From positions 1 through 47,928 of the forward strand of contig SHVB01000018.1 of NCBI GenBank assembly GCA_009694375.1: a DNA stretch of 47,928 nt, written 5' to 3'. Below, piece by piece: positions 1 through 8,081 of the stretch. Positions within the stretch are counted from its first letter, which is position 1. Every line of letters starts with the position of its first letter. The DNA comes from Acidimicrobiia bacterium. Lineage in GTDB: Bacteria > Actinomycetota > Acidimicrobiia > Acidimicrobiales > VFJN01. The notes under the pieces are model-generated. The model was not told where the DNA came from, did not search any database, and saw nothing but the letters and a program-made list of their open reading frames with translations. The position numbers and the translations under genes are program-made.

Positions 1-83
1 TCGCGCAGCATATGCAGCACGGCACCGCGCTCATCGGGGATGCGCTGGAGGGGGGTGACCCGCACCCCTTGGATCTCTGTCAC
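1..83 (-). CDS. dTDP-4-dehydrorhamnose 3,5-epimerase-like protein, N-terminal fragment
   Basis: Only the first 27 or so codons lie in the window; the rest runs off the left edge. A GTG start at 83 gives a protein whose visible part contains IPDERGAVLHMLR. This resembles the N-terminal strand region of RmlC/WxcM-type cupin epimerases, where a 'DxRG.v.hml' pattern opens the domain. The start is 22 bases after the stop of the upstream epimerase gene on the same strand, so it is the third gene of a nucleotide-sugar operon. No clear Shine-Dalgarno sequence is seen. RmlC-type enzymes epimerise C3 and C5 of a 4-keto-6-deoxy sugar nucleotide, which fits a neighbouring 4,6-dehydratase. The family call rests on a short fragment. 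Confidence 0.5.
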   Translation of the reverse strand, partial: MTEIQGVRVTPLQRIPDERGAVLHMLR

Positions 84-105
84 CCGGCCAGCGTAAGCCT
101 CTGCG

Positions 106-1050
106 CTATGGCATGAGGCGATTTCGGTGGACGAGGCAGAACTTCACCATTTCCGCGACGGCGGTGGCGATGGGTGTGTCGAGGCGGATACCCAGCGATG
201 TCAGGCGGTGGCTATCCACCCGGTAGGGCTCGGGAGCGGCCTCCAGGGCCGGCGGTGCCTCGATCACGGGGCGTTGCTGGGTCATCGCATTCCACGCATC
301 GGCCACCTCCTCCGCCATGGCCCGCACGGACTTGGTGACGCCCGAGCCGAGGTTGTAGGTGCCTGCCGGCACGGTGGTGGGGTGGCAGGCCGCTTCGATG
401 GCCCCGCAGGCGTCGCCAAGGCTCACCCAGTCACGCTGCTGCAGCCCCGGACTATTCAAGACCAGGCGTCCGGAGCGAGCCGCCTGCCGGCAGAGATCAT
501 TGACGAGGGCACTCCACCGATCCAGTGCGGGGCTCGCGGGCGCGCCCACCGAGTTAGTGAGGCGCAGCGCCACAACGTCGGCGGCCCCCGCCAGCCGACT
601 GGTCAACACGTGTTCCGACGTGAGACGGGCGATGGCATAGCCGGACCGGGGCCGAGGCACGGTGTCTTCGGTGATCACTGCGCCGGGTTCGAGGGCGGCT
701 CCGTAGACGTGCACGCTGGAGAGGTAAACCACCCGGGGGGTGCCGGCTCGGTGGATGGCCTCGGCGAGGCGATGGGTCATGGTCACCGTCTCGGTGAGGG
801 CCCGCTCGGGTTCGTTGGCCGCCACCACCTCGTTGTGGCCCACGAGATCGACCACCACGGACGCGCCAGCGATGGCACGATCGACTGCGGAGGCCGGTTC
901 TTCGATCAGGTCGAGCGCGATATTGCCATCGCCGAGCCACGAGCATGGGCGGCGACTGATGGGTACCACCTCGGCCCCGGTCTGATGCAGGTGCTGCACG
1001 AGGCGACCGCCCACAAAGCCGCCGGCGCCCACCACCGCTATGGGCCCCAT
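106..1050 (-). CDS. NAD-dependent epimerase/dehydratase family protein (extended SDR)
   Basis: A 314-residue protein from ATG 1050, chosen because AGGAAG lies about 12 bases upstream and because the Rossmann motif VGAGGFVGG begins within ten residues. A longer open frame upstream only overlaps the preceding gene. The fold is an extended short-chain dehydrogenase: glycine-rich loop near residue 7, a Ser in VYLSSVHVYG and a Tyr in GYAIARLTSE. The usual YxxxK pair is YxxxR here, so the catalytic lysine is replaced by arginine. With a CDP-glucose 4,6-dehydratase-like gene 31 bases upstream and a 3,5-epimerase-like gene downstream, it most likely acts as the 4-ketoreductase or 4-epimerase of a deoxyhexose pathway for surface glycans. 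The substrate cannot be read from the sequence. Confidence 0.75.
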   Translation of the reverse strand: MGPIAVVGAGGFVGGRLVQHLHQTGAEVVPISRRPCSWLGDGNIALDLIEEPASAVDRAIAGASVVVDLVGHNEVVAANEPERALTETVTMTHRLAEAIHRAGTPRVVYLSSVHVYGAALEPGAVITEDTVPRPRSGYAIARLTSEHVLTSRLAGAADVVALRLTNSVGAPASPALDRWSALVNDLCRQAARSGRLVLNSPGLQQRDWVSLGDACGAIEAACHPTTVPAGTYNLGSGVTKSVRAMAEEVADAWNAMTQQRPVIEAPPALEAAPEPYRVDSHRLTSLGIRLDTPIATAVAEMVKFCLVHRNRLMP

Positions 1051-1081
1051 GGCCCGGAACTTCCTGCGATCGGTGGGCTCA

Positions 1082-2083
1082 TCACCCGAGATGGGATGCG
1101 TACCAACGCACGGTCTCGATGAGGGCGTCTTGCACCGTGTGGTTCGGCTGCCATCCGAGCCGGGACCGGGCCTTGGCGGCCGACAAGTGTTGGGCATCGA
1201 TTTCGTTCGTGGCGGTATCGCGCACGTCGGGAACCAAATCGGTACCGGCGGCGGTCTGGATGCAGGCCACCAACTCGAGCACCGACAGCGGCCCTTCGGT
1301 AGAGAAGTTGTAGGCCTCCCCGAGATGGCCGGGGTCTGATGCCATGGCCTCGGCGAGGCGGAGATAGGCGAGCGCCCCGTCCACCACATAGAGGTAGTCG
1401 CGGATGAGGGCGCCGTTGGACCGGATGATCGGTCGCTCCCCCCGTAGGAGCGACCGGATGGTCCCGGGCACCAGGCGTTCCCAATTCATGTCGCCTGGCC
1501 CGAAAAAGTTGCCACAGCGAGTGATCGCCACGGGCGTGCCCCAGCGCTGGTGGTAGGTCTGAGTGATCAGGTCGGCACAGGCCTTCGACACATCGTAGGG
1601 GTTGACGGCGAGGAGCGGCATCGTCTCCTCATAGGGCAAGGTGGGCTGGGCTCCGTAGGCCTTGTCGCTGCTGGCGCAGATGGCCTGTTCAATGTGGGGA
1701 GTGCGGCGCACGGCCTCCAGCAGCGACCAGGTGCCTTTGATGTTGGATTCAAAGGTGGAGACGGGGTTGTGGTTGGCCACCTGGACTTGGGTCTGGGCGG
1801 CGAGGTGAAAGACGGTTTGCACCTCGTATTCCCCGAGCAGGCGTTCGAGAAGGGCCTGGTCGGTGGCATCGCCGGTGACGATGGCCACCCGCTCGAGCCA
1901 CTTGGTGGCGATCTCGGTTGGTTCCACCTGATCCCGCTCCAGGATCACCACATGGGCCCCGGCATCGGTGAGCATCCCCACGAGGTGGGAGCCGAGAAAA
2001 CCGGTGGCCCCGGTGACGGCCACCCGGCGATCGAGCCAGAACGCCTGCGCCGGTTCCCAGGGGGAGTTGGAGTGGTCGCTCAT
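1082..2083 (-). CDS. CDP-glucose 4,6-dehydratase-like SDR
   Basis: A 333-residue extended SDR starting at ATG 2083. The NAD-binding loop GATGFLGS is at about residues 25–32, followed by FHLAAQTQV, the SSDKAYG motif typical of CDP-glucose 4,6-dehydratase (RfbG), and the catalytic YDVSK. Family members oxidise C4 of the sugar nucleotide, eliminate water across C5–C6 and re-reduce C6, giving a 4-keto-6-deoxy sugar. It is the first gene of the leftward sugar operon and is divergent from purF across a gap of about 134 bases that should hold both promoters. GDP- or dTDP-sugar dehydratases are less likely, because the SDKAYG and NFFGPGDMNWERLVPGT-type sequences match the CDP-glucose subgroup. The exact nucleotide is inferred. 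Confidence 0.75.
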   Translation of the reverse strand: MSDHSNSPWEPAQAFWLDRRVAVTGATGFLGSHLVGMLTDAGAHVVILERDQVEPTEIATKWLERVAIVTGDATDQALLERLLGEYEVQTVFHLAAQTQVQVANHNPVSTFESNIKGTWSLLEAVRRTPHIEQAICASSDKAYGAQPTLPYEETMPLLAVNPYDVSKACADLITQTYHQRWGTPVAITRCGNFFGPGDMNWERLVPGTIRSLLRGERPIIRSNGALIRDYLYVVDGALAYLRLAEAMASDPGHLGEAYNFSTEGPLSVLELVACIQTAAGTDLVPDVRDTATNEIDAQHLSAAKARSRLGWQPNHTVQDALIETVRWYASHLG

Positions 2084-2217
2084 GCCCGGGAAAGGCTACC
2101 GCTGAGAGCGCGATCGTTGAAGAAATAGTGACGGGCAGAGGCGGGTCACCCCGGTGTGGCGCAGTGGGATGGCTGCCGATGACCAGATTGCCCCTCCTTA
2201 CCTGGCAGACTGGGTAC

Positions 2218-3717
2218 GTGTCCTCCGGTGAGCCGTACGACGATGTCGCTCACGATGACGATTCCCCGAAGGAAGCCTGCGGTGTCTTTGGCATCTACAG
2301 CCCCGGCCAACCCGTAGCCCACCTGACGTATCTGGGACTTTTCGCCCTGCAGCACCGTGGTCAAGAGGCGGCCGGTATGGCTGTCAGCGACGGGTCCGAT
2401 GTGACCGTCGTGAAGGACCAAGGCCTGGTGGCCTCCGTGTTCGACGACCGCACGTTGGCCGGCCTGGAGGGCATCCTGGCCATCGGCCACTGCCGGTACT
2501 CCACCACCGGGTCTTCCACTTGGCGCAACGCCCAACCGGCGTACCGCGGGGTAGGGGATCGGCACTTCGCTCTCGGCCACAACGGAAATCTCACCAATAC
2601 CGAAGCCCTGATCGAGGAGGGGGGGATGCTGCCCGGCACCATCACAAGCGACACCGACCTGGTGGCCGAACTGATCGGAAACGCCCTCGGCCACCTGCCC
2701 GACGACAGCGCCGATGACGATCTGGAGCGAGCCCTGGCCAGCGTGTTGCCCCGGCTCGAAGGGGCCTTTTCATTCGTCGTGATGGATCAGTCTCGGATCA
2801 TCGGGGTGCGAGACCCCAACGGCTTCCGGCCGTTGTGCCTCGGCAAACTCGACGACGGTTGGGTGCTCGCCTCGGAGAGTCCGGCACTGGACATCGTAGG
2901 CGCCCACTTCGTGCGGGAACTCGATCCGGGCGAGATGGTAGTGATCGATGCGACGGGCCCTCGGTCGATCCGCCCGTTCCCCGACAGTCGTGTCGACCCG
3001 CGGCTGTGCCTCTTTGAGTTCGTGTACTTCGCCCGGCCCGACACGCGGCTGTACAACCAAAGCGTGCACCAGGCCCGGGTGCGGATCGGCGAGCAACTGG
3101 CGGAGCAGGCCCCCGTGGAGGCCGACATGGTCATGGGGGTGCCTGAGTCGGGGGTACCCGCCGCCGAGGGCTTCGCCCGGCGCAGTGGGATCCCCTATGG
3201 CCAGGGGGTAGTAAAGAACCGTTACGTCGGCCGTAGTTTCATTGCCCCCAGTCAGGAACTCCGGGCCCGGGCGGTGCGGATGAAGCTGAACCCGCTGCGC
3301 GAGAACGTGGCCGGCAAGCGCATCGTGGTGGTGGACGACTCGATCGTGCGCGGGACCACGCAGAAACAACTAACCAAGATGCTGCGCGAGGCCGGGGCGA
3401 CCGAGGTGCACCTGCGGATTACGTCGCCGCCGGTGAAGTGGTCGTGCTTCTATGGCATCGACACTGGCGATCGCACAGAACTGCTCGCCTACTCGCTCAC
3501 GGTGGACGAAATCCGTGAGTACCTGAACGTCGACAGCATCGCCTTCGTGCAACTCGACCGTCTGGTGGCCTCCACCGGCGCACCGGGAGCGGGGTTCTGC
3601 AACGCTTGTTTCACGGGGGATTACCCCACGGCGGTCTCGGTCACCCTCGGCAAGCATGTTCTCGAGGCGCCGGCGGCTGAGCCGTTGGCGGCCCCGATCC
3701 AGACCGCGATCGACTGA
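2218..3717 (+). CDS. purF: amidophosphoribosyltransferase
   Basis: Catalyses the first committed step of purine synthesis: PRPP plus glutamine to 5-phosphoribosylamine. From GTG 2218 the protein has 499 residues. A 20-residue propeptide precedes the nucleophile Cys21 in EACGVFGIYS, which must be exposed by processing in this class II glutamine amidotransferase. The N-terminal domain holds LQHRGQEAAGMAV and GHNGNLTN. The C-terminal phosphoribosyltransferase domain holds the PRPP loop IVVVDDSIVRGTT. Cysteines near the C-terminus (GFCNACFTGDYP) match the Fe–S type enzyme of Bacillus and actinobacteria. The start is uncertain: ATG 2179 or GTG 2128 would lengthen the propeptide, and none has a strong ribosome site. 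purM follows 19 bases downstream. Confidence 0.95.
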   Translation: MSSGEPYDDVAHDDDSPKEACGVFGIYSPGQPVAHLTYLGLFALQHRGQEAAGMAVSDGSDVTVVKDQGLVASVFDDRTLAGLEGILAIGHCRYSTTGSSTWRNAQPAYRGVGDRHFALGHNGNLTNTEALIEEGGMLPGTITSDTDLVAELIGNALGHLPDDSADDDLERALASVLPRLEGAFSFVVMDQSRIIGVRDPNGFRPLCLGKLDDGWVLASESPALDIVGAHFVRELDPGEMVVIDATGPRSIRPFPDSRVDPRLCLFEFVYFARPDTRLYNQSVHQARVRIGEQLAEQAPVEADMVMGVPESGVPAAEGFARRSGIPYGQGVVKNRYVGRSFIAPSQELRARAVRMKLNPLRENVAGKRIVVVDDSIVRGTTQKQLTKMLREAGATEVHLRITSPPVKWSCFYGIDTGDRTELLAYSLTVDEIREYLNVDSIAFVQLDRLVASTGAPGAGFCNACFTGDYPTAVSVTLGKHVLEAPAAEPLAAPIQTAID

Positions 3718-3736
3718 CTAAGGGGTACGGACCAGG

Positions 3737-4768
3737 GTGGGCACGAGCTACGAAGATGCGGGCGTCAACATCTCGGCCGGTGAGGAGGCGGTGGAGCGGA
3801 TCAAGTCCAAGGTCCGGTCCACGTTTCGTCCTGAGGTGATCGGCGACATCGGTGGGTTCGGAGGGCTCTTTGCCTTCGCGCAACACCGCTACACGCATCC
3901 GGTCCTGGTGTCTTCCACCGATGGCGTGGGCACCAAGGCGCTCATTGCGCAGGCGGTGGGACGCTTCGACACCATCGGGGTTGATCTCGTGGCGATGTGC
4001 GTCGATGACATTGTTTGTCAGGGCGCCGAGCCGCTGTTCTTCCTCGACTACATCGCGGTGGGCAAGCTCGACCCCGACCACATCGAACAACTCGTGGAAG
4101 GGGTGGCCCACGGGTGCCGTCAGGCGGGTTGTGCCCTGATCGGGGGAGAGATGGCCGAGCACCCCGGCGCCATGGCGGCCGGGGAGTTCGACCTGGTTGG
4201 CTTCGCGGTGGGGGTGGTCGAACGGGACCGCCTCATCACCGGAGAGAGCGTGCGGCCCGGCGATGTACTCATCGGGCTGCCCTCGCCAGGATTGCGGTCC
4301 AACGGCTACTCGCTGGCCCGCAAGGTGCTGTTGGAGACCGCCGGATTGTCCTTATCGGAACCGGCCTATCCCGGGGCCCCGCACAGTCTCGGCGATGAAC
4401 TCCTCCTTCCATCGGTGATCTACGCCCCGGCCATTGCCGCCCTTCAGCGTGCGGTGGCGGTCGCTTCGGTGGCGCACATCACCGGCGGGGGGTTGCCGGG
4501 GAATCTCAACCGCGTGTTGCCGCAGGGGACCGACGCCGAAGTTGATCCGTCCCGCTGGGAAGCCCCCCGCATCTTTGGTGAGATCCAACGGCTGGGCGAG
4601 GTGAGCGACGACGAGATGCGCAAGGTTTTCAACCTGGGTATCGGCATGGTGGTGGTGGTGGCCCCCGATGAGGTGTATCGAACGCTCGACGTGTTGCGCA
4701 CGGAGGGTCATCGTGCCGCCGAAATCGGTCGAATTGTGCCCGGGCGAGGCGAGGTTCGCTTTCTTTGA
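3737..4768 (+). CDS. purM: phosphoribosylformylglycinamidine cyclo-ligase (AIR synthetase)
   Basis: A 343-residue protein starting at GTG 3737, with AAGGGGT about 12 bases upstream. It performs the ATP-dependent ring closure of FGAM to AIR in purine synthesis. Recognisable sequences are SYEDAGVNISAGEEAVERIK at the N-terminus, STDGVGTK at residues 55–62, the DDIVCQGAEPLFFLDYIA segment, GGEMAEHPG, SNGYSLAR and the C-terminal HITGGGLPGNLNR; these are the PurM nucleotide- and substrate-binding segments. Length is normal for the family. It is transcribed with purF; pyrE follows after a 73-base gap containing an inverted repeat. Confidence 0.95.
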   Translation: MGTSYEDAGVNISAGEEAVERIKSKVRSTFRPEVIGDIGGFGGLFAFAQHRYTHPVLVSSTDGVGTKALIAQAVGRFDTIGVDLVAMCVDDIVCQGAEPLFFLDYIAVGKLDPDHIEQLVEGVAHGCRQAGCALIGGEMAEHPGAMAAGEFDLVGFAVGVVERDRLITGESVRPGDVLIGLPSPGLRSNGYSLARKVLLETAGLSLSEPAYPGAPHSLGDELLLPSVIYAPAIAALQRAVAVASVAHITGGGLPGNLNRVLPQGTDAEVDPSRWEAPRIFGEIQRLGEVSDDEMRKVFNLGIGMVVVVAPDEVYRTLDVLRTEGHRAAEIGRIVPGRGEVRFL

Positions 4769-4772
4769 GACA

Positions 4773-4809
4773 GGGGCCCCTCATGGTCGTGCGTAGGGAT
4801 GAGAGCCCC
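4773..4809 (+). other. Imperfect inverted repeat between purM and pyrE
   Basis: GGGGC at 4773–4777 pairs with GCCCC at 4805–4809, and CTCAT at 4780–4784 pairs with ATGAG at 4799–4803, leaving a small internal loop and a 14-base apical loop. No U-run follows directly; a short TTTT occurs about 15 bases later. It could be a weak terminator or an RNA-stability or attenuation hairpin that separates pyrE expression from the purine genes, or it could be chance in GC-rich DNA. Confidence 0.3.
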
Positions 4810-4841
4810 GCCCTCGGCACCCTTTTGGAGAGGATCTAGCG

Positions 4842-5399
4842 ATGAGTTCATCCGCCCACGCCGCCTTGGTGGCGCACCTTCTTGAGTACAGCGTTCGCAC
4901 CGGGGACTTCACCCTGAAGAGCGGCAAGAAGAGCCACTGGTTTATCGATGCCAAGCAGACCACCTGCCGGGCAGCGGGAATGCTTTTGGTGGCCGATGCC
5001 GCCTTGGAGGTGATTCCCGCCGACGTCACGGCGATCGGCGGTCTGACGATGGGGGCCGATGCGGTGGCCTTCGGCATCGCCGCCATCGCCGCATCACGCG
5101 GGCGTCCCCTGCGTAGTTTCAGCGTGCGCAAGGAAGCGAAGGACCATGGCGGCGGCGGTCGTATCGCCGGTGCCCTACGGCCTGGCGATCGCGTTGTGAT
5201 CACCGAGGATGCCGTCACCCGGGGTGTTTCGATGCTCGAAGCCGCGCAAGTGGTGCGCACCGAAGGCGAGGCTGAAGCGGTCTTGTTGCTCCCGGTGGTG
5301 GATCGCGGGGGCACGGTGGAAGCCATGGCGGCCGAGTACGGCCTCCCGCTGCGGGCGCTGGTTACTGCCCCGGACCTGGGCTTTCCCTACGAAGGTTGA
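4842..5399 (+). CDS. pyrE: orotate phosphoribosyltransferase
   Basis: A 185-residue enzyme starting at ATG 4842, with GGAGAGG about ten bases upstream. It joins orotate to PRPP to give OMP in pyrimidine synthesis. The sequence shows the FTLKSGKKSHWFIDAK substrate region (residues 24–39), GGLTMGADAVA, the mobile-loop sequence RKEAKDHGGGGRI with catalytic lysines, and the PRPP motif VVITEDAVTRGVS at about residues 120–132. Length is at the short end of the bacterial range but complete. Its last 38 bases overlap the 3' end of the convergent amino acid dehydrogenase gene on the other strand. Confidence 0.93.
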   Translation: MSSSAHAALVAHLLEYSVRTGDFTLKSGKKSHWFIDAKQTTCRAAGMLLVADAALEVIPADVTAIGGLTMGADAVAFGIAAIAASRGRPLRSFSVRKEAKDHGGGGRIAGALRPGDRVVITEDAVTRGVSMLEAAQVVRTEGEAEAVLLLPVVDRGGTVEAMAAEYGLPLRALVTAPDLGFPYEG

Positions 5400-6441
5400 G
5401 GGCTTCGGTGAGGCGTTGTTCGGCGAGCCGGTCAGCCGCCGCCGCCGTGGTGATGCCGGCGCTCTCGGCGAGGTCGAACACCGTGATCACGGTGTCGTGG
5501 ATGAGGGCGATCTGCTCGTTGGCGCGGTCGCGGTCGTAGCCGACTTTTTCTTCGGCGATGTTGATCACTCCGCCTGCGTTCACGATGTAGTCGGGGGCGT
5601 AGAGCACGCCGGAGTCTTGGATCCGCTGAGCATCTTGGGCGGTGGCGAGTTGGTTGTTGGCCGATCCGACGATGGCCTGACAGCTCAACTCGGGAATGGT
5701 GATGGCGGAGAGCCCAGCCCCTAGTGCGCAGGGGGCGAACAGGTCGGCCTCGACCGCATGAGCGACGTCGGGATCAACTACGGCGGCGCCGGTTCGATGC
5801 ACCACGGCGGCCACGGCGCCGGGGTGGATATCGGCCACCGTGAGGCGAGCCCCCTGCGCGTGGAGGTGGTCGGCGAGGGCGCCGCCCACTTTCCCCACTC
5901 CGGCGATGCACACGTGGCGATCAGCCAAGGTGGCCTCGCCCCAAAGTCGTTCGGCCACCGCTCGCATGGCCCACACCAACCCGAGGGCGGTGGCCGGTGA
6001 GGGATCGCCGGAGCCGCCGAGGGCCTCGCTCCGACCGGCGACGTGTGAGGTCACTGTGCCGATGAGGTTCATGTCGGCCTGGGTGGTCCCGATGTCCTCC
6101 GCCGTGAGGTAACGGCCCGCCAGTCCCTCCACGAACCGGCCGTAGGCCAGGATGAGTTCGTCGCTGCGGAGGTGGGCGGGGTCGCCGATGATCACGGCCT
6201 TACCTCCCCCTTGGTGAAGGCCCGCCGCCGCGTGCTTGTACGTCATCCCCTTGGCCAGCCGGGTGACGTCGATCAGGGCTTCCTCTTCGCTGACGTACGG
6301 CCAGAATCGGGTGCCGCCTAGGCCAGGACCGAGCACGGTGGAGTGGATCGCCACGATGGCCCGAAGCCCGGTGGCGGCGTCGTAGCGGTACGCCACCTGC
6401 TCGAAGTCGTCATCGGCCATCACCGACAGCGGAAATACCAT
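5362..6441 (-). CDS. Leu/Val/Phe-type amino acid dehydrogenase
   Basis: A 359-residue NAD-dependent amino acid dehydrogenase, oxidatively deaminating a branched-chain or aromatic amino acid to its keto acid and ammonia. The N-terminal catalytic domain holds the typical GMTYKHAAAGLHQGGGKAVI block, with two lysines in the substrate and catalytic positions, followed by TAEDIGTTQADMNLI. The Rossmann domain starts at CIAGVGKVGGALADHL, and the C-terminal part has CALGAGLSAITIPELSC and YAPDYIVNAGGVIN. These place it in the leucine/valine dehydrogenase group rather than in glutamate dehydrogenases. Start is ATG 6441 or ATG 6420. A long open frame continuing upstream is antisense to the malic enzyme gene and is not coding. 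It is divergent from that gene across 189 bases. Confidence 0.9.
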   Translation of the reverse strand: MVFPLSVMADDDFEQVAYRYDAATGLRAIVAIHSTVLGPGLGGTRFWPYVSEEEALIDVTRLAKGMTYKHAAAGLHQGGGKAVIIGDPAHLRSDELILAYGRFVEGLAGRYLTAEDIGTTQADMNLIGTVTSHVAGRSEALGGSGDPSPATALGLVWAMRAVAERLWGEATLADRHVCIAGVGKVGGALADHLHAQGARLTVADIHPGAVAAVVHRTGAAVVDPDVAHAVEADLFAPCALGAGLSAITIPELSCQAIVGSANNQLATAQDAQRIQDSGVLYAPDYIVNAGGVINIAEEKVGYDRDRANEQIALIHDTVITVFDLAESAGITTAAAADRLAEQRLTEALNLRRESPGPGQ

Positions 6442-6630
6442 CGGTGGCAAGTTATCCACCTGGCCCCCCACGCGCTCCTCTGCTCGTTCTCCGACCGGAA
6501 TAACCGGCCATGGGCGCTCTTGCGTGGGGCACCGATGGTTGGCTTCCCCCGGTTTCGGCGCGCCGAGGCCCGCGGGTACGGTGGACCCTTGGGCCCGGTG
6601 GCCCTCGCCCCAACGACAGGACCCTGCGCC

Positions 6631-8037
6631 ATGCCCACGAACACCGCCGCGTTTTCGATTCACCTGCGCGTTCGTCTCGACAACCGTCCGGGCACGCTCG
6701 GGCATCTGGCTACCGCCGTCGGTGAGGCCGGTGGGAATATCACCGCCATTGGGGGCTTCGACGTACGAGGCGCGCACCTGGATGAGGATGTGATCGTCAA
6801 CTGCTCGTCGGAGGACCACATCAAGCGGGTCATCGATGCTGTGGGGGCGGTGGACGGTGTCAAGGTGATTACGGCGGCGGATCGGACCTTTGAGATGCAC
6901 GCCGGCGGCAAGATCGAGGTACTCGCCCGGATGCCGGTAGCCGACCGCGACGATCTGTCGATGGCCTACACCCCAGGGGTGGCCCGGGTTTGCACGGCGA
7001 TCGAACGGCAGCCCGATCTCGTGCACGAGCTCACGATCAAGAAGAACACCGTGGCCATTGTCACCGACGGCACCGCCGTGTTGGGCCTCGGCAACATCGG
7101 CCCCGCGGCCGCACTGCCCGTGATGGAGGGCAAGGCGCTCCTGTTTAAGAACTTTGCTGGTGTGGATGCATTCCCGATCTGCCTCGACGTGAACTCCGCT
7201 GATGAGATCGTGGACACGGTCGTGCGTCTCGCCCCGGTGTTCGGTGGTATCAACCTGGAAGACATCGCCGCCCCGCAGTGCTTTGAGATCGAGGACCGCC
7301 TCAAGGAACTTCTCGACATCCCGGTCTTCCACGATGACCAGCACGGAACCGCCGTCGTCGCCTTGGCGGCGTTGGAAAATGCTCTGCGCATCGTGGATAA
7401 GCCGATGAGCGCGCTCACCGTGGTGATCGCCGGAGTGGGTGCGGCGGGCGTGGCGATCAGCAAGATCCTGCTCAACGCCGGAGTGGCGGAGATCGTCGGC
7501 GTGGATCGCAAGGGTGCGATCTGGGAAGGTCGGGACGAACTCAATGTGGCCAAACTTTGGTTTGCCGAGCACACGAACCGGGATCGCCGCGAGGGCGCGC
7601 TGAGCGATGTGCTTCCCGGTGCCGACGTCTTCGTGGGGGTATCGGGCCCGGGTCTGATCACGGCATCGGACCTACGCAAGATGGCCAAAGATCCGATCGT
7701 GTTTGCCATGGCGAACCCCGATCCGGAGATCCGGCCAGAAGAGGCCGATGGGCTAGCCACCGTGATCGCTACCGGTCGAAGCGACTACCCGAACCAGATC
7801 AATAACGTGCTGGCCTTCCCCGGTATCTTCCGGGGGGCGCTTGATGCGGGCGCCACCAAGATCACCGAGGGCATGAAACTGGAAGCGGCTCGTGCCATCG
7901 CGGAGGTCGTGGGCGAGGATGTGCGGGCTGATTACATCGTGCCGTCGGTGTTTGACCCCCGGGTGGGGCCCCTGGTGGCCCAGTACGTGGCGGCCGCCGC
8001 GGTGGCTGAGGGCGTCTGCCGTCCGCCGATGGTCTAA
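6631..8037 (+). CDS. NAD(P)-dependent malic enzyme with N-terminal ACT domain
   Basis: A 468-residue enzyme from ATG 6631, converting malate to pyruvate, CO2 and reduced cofactor. Residues about 8–85 form an ACT domain (RLDNRPGTLGHLATAVGEAG, then ITAIGGFDV), a small-molecule sensing module. The malic core follows: MAYTPGVARVC, the general-acid/base lysine region VMEGKALLFKNFAGVDAFPI, metal-binding NLEDIAAPQCFEIED, FHDDQHGTAVV, and the dinucleotide motif VIAGVGAAGVA, ending with MANPDPEIRP and YPNQINNVLAFPG. Bacterial NAD-malic enzymes with ACT domains are known. The divergent amino acid dehydrogenase suggests a common theme of amino acid and organic acid catabolism feeding pyruvate. Cofactor choice is not decided here. 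Confidence 0.93.
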   Translation: MPTNTAAFSIHLRVRLDNRPGTLGHLATAVGEAGGNITAIGGFDVRGAHLDEDVIVNCSSEDHIKRVIDAVGAVDGVKVITAADRTFEMHAGGKIEVLARMPVADRDDLSMAYTPGVARVCTAIERQPDLVHELTIKKNTVAIVTDGTAVLGLGNIGPAAALPVMEGKALLFKNFAGVDAFPICLDVNSADEIVDTVVRLAPVFGGINLEDIAAPQCFEIEDRLKELLDIPVFHDDQHGTAVVALAALENALRIVDKPMSALTVVIAGVGAAGVAISKILLNAGVAEIVGVDRKGAIWEGRDELNVAKLWFAEHTNRDRREGALSDVLPGADVFVGVSGPGLITASDLRKMAKDPIVFAMANPDPEIRPEEADGLATVIATGRSDYPNQINNVLAFPGIFRGALDAGATKITEGMKLEAARAIAEVVGEDVRADYIVPSVFDPRVGPLVAQYVAAAAVAEGVCRPPMV

Positions 8038-8081
8038 GACCTGGGCTGGGTACCCGGGATCCCCGGCGCTACCCTGTCGCC

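Noticed and set aside
127..1122. Plus-strand frame of 331 codons over the epimerase gene
   Set aside because: His/Gly-rich shadow of a clear SDR gene on the other strand; no recognisable domain.
6442..7572. Minus-strand open frame extending the amino acid dehydrogenase upstream by over 370 codons
   Set aside because: It is exactly antisense to the malic enzyme, His/Gly/Arg-rich and without family motifs; the dehydrogenase begins at ATG 6441 or 6420.
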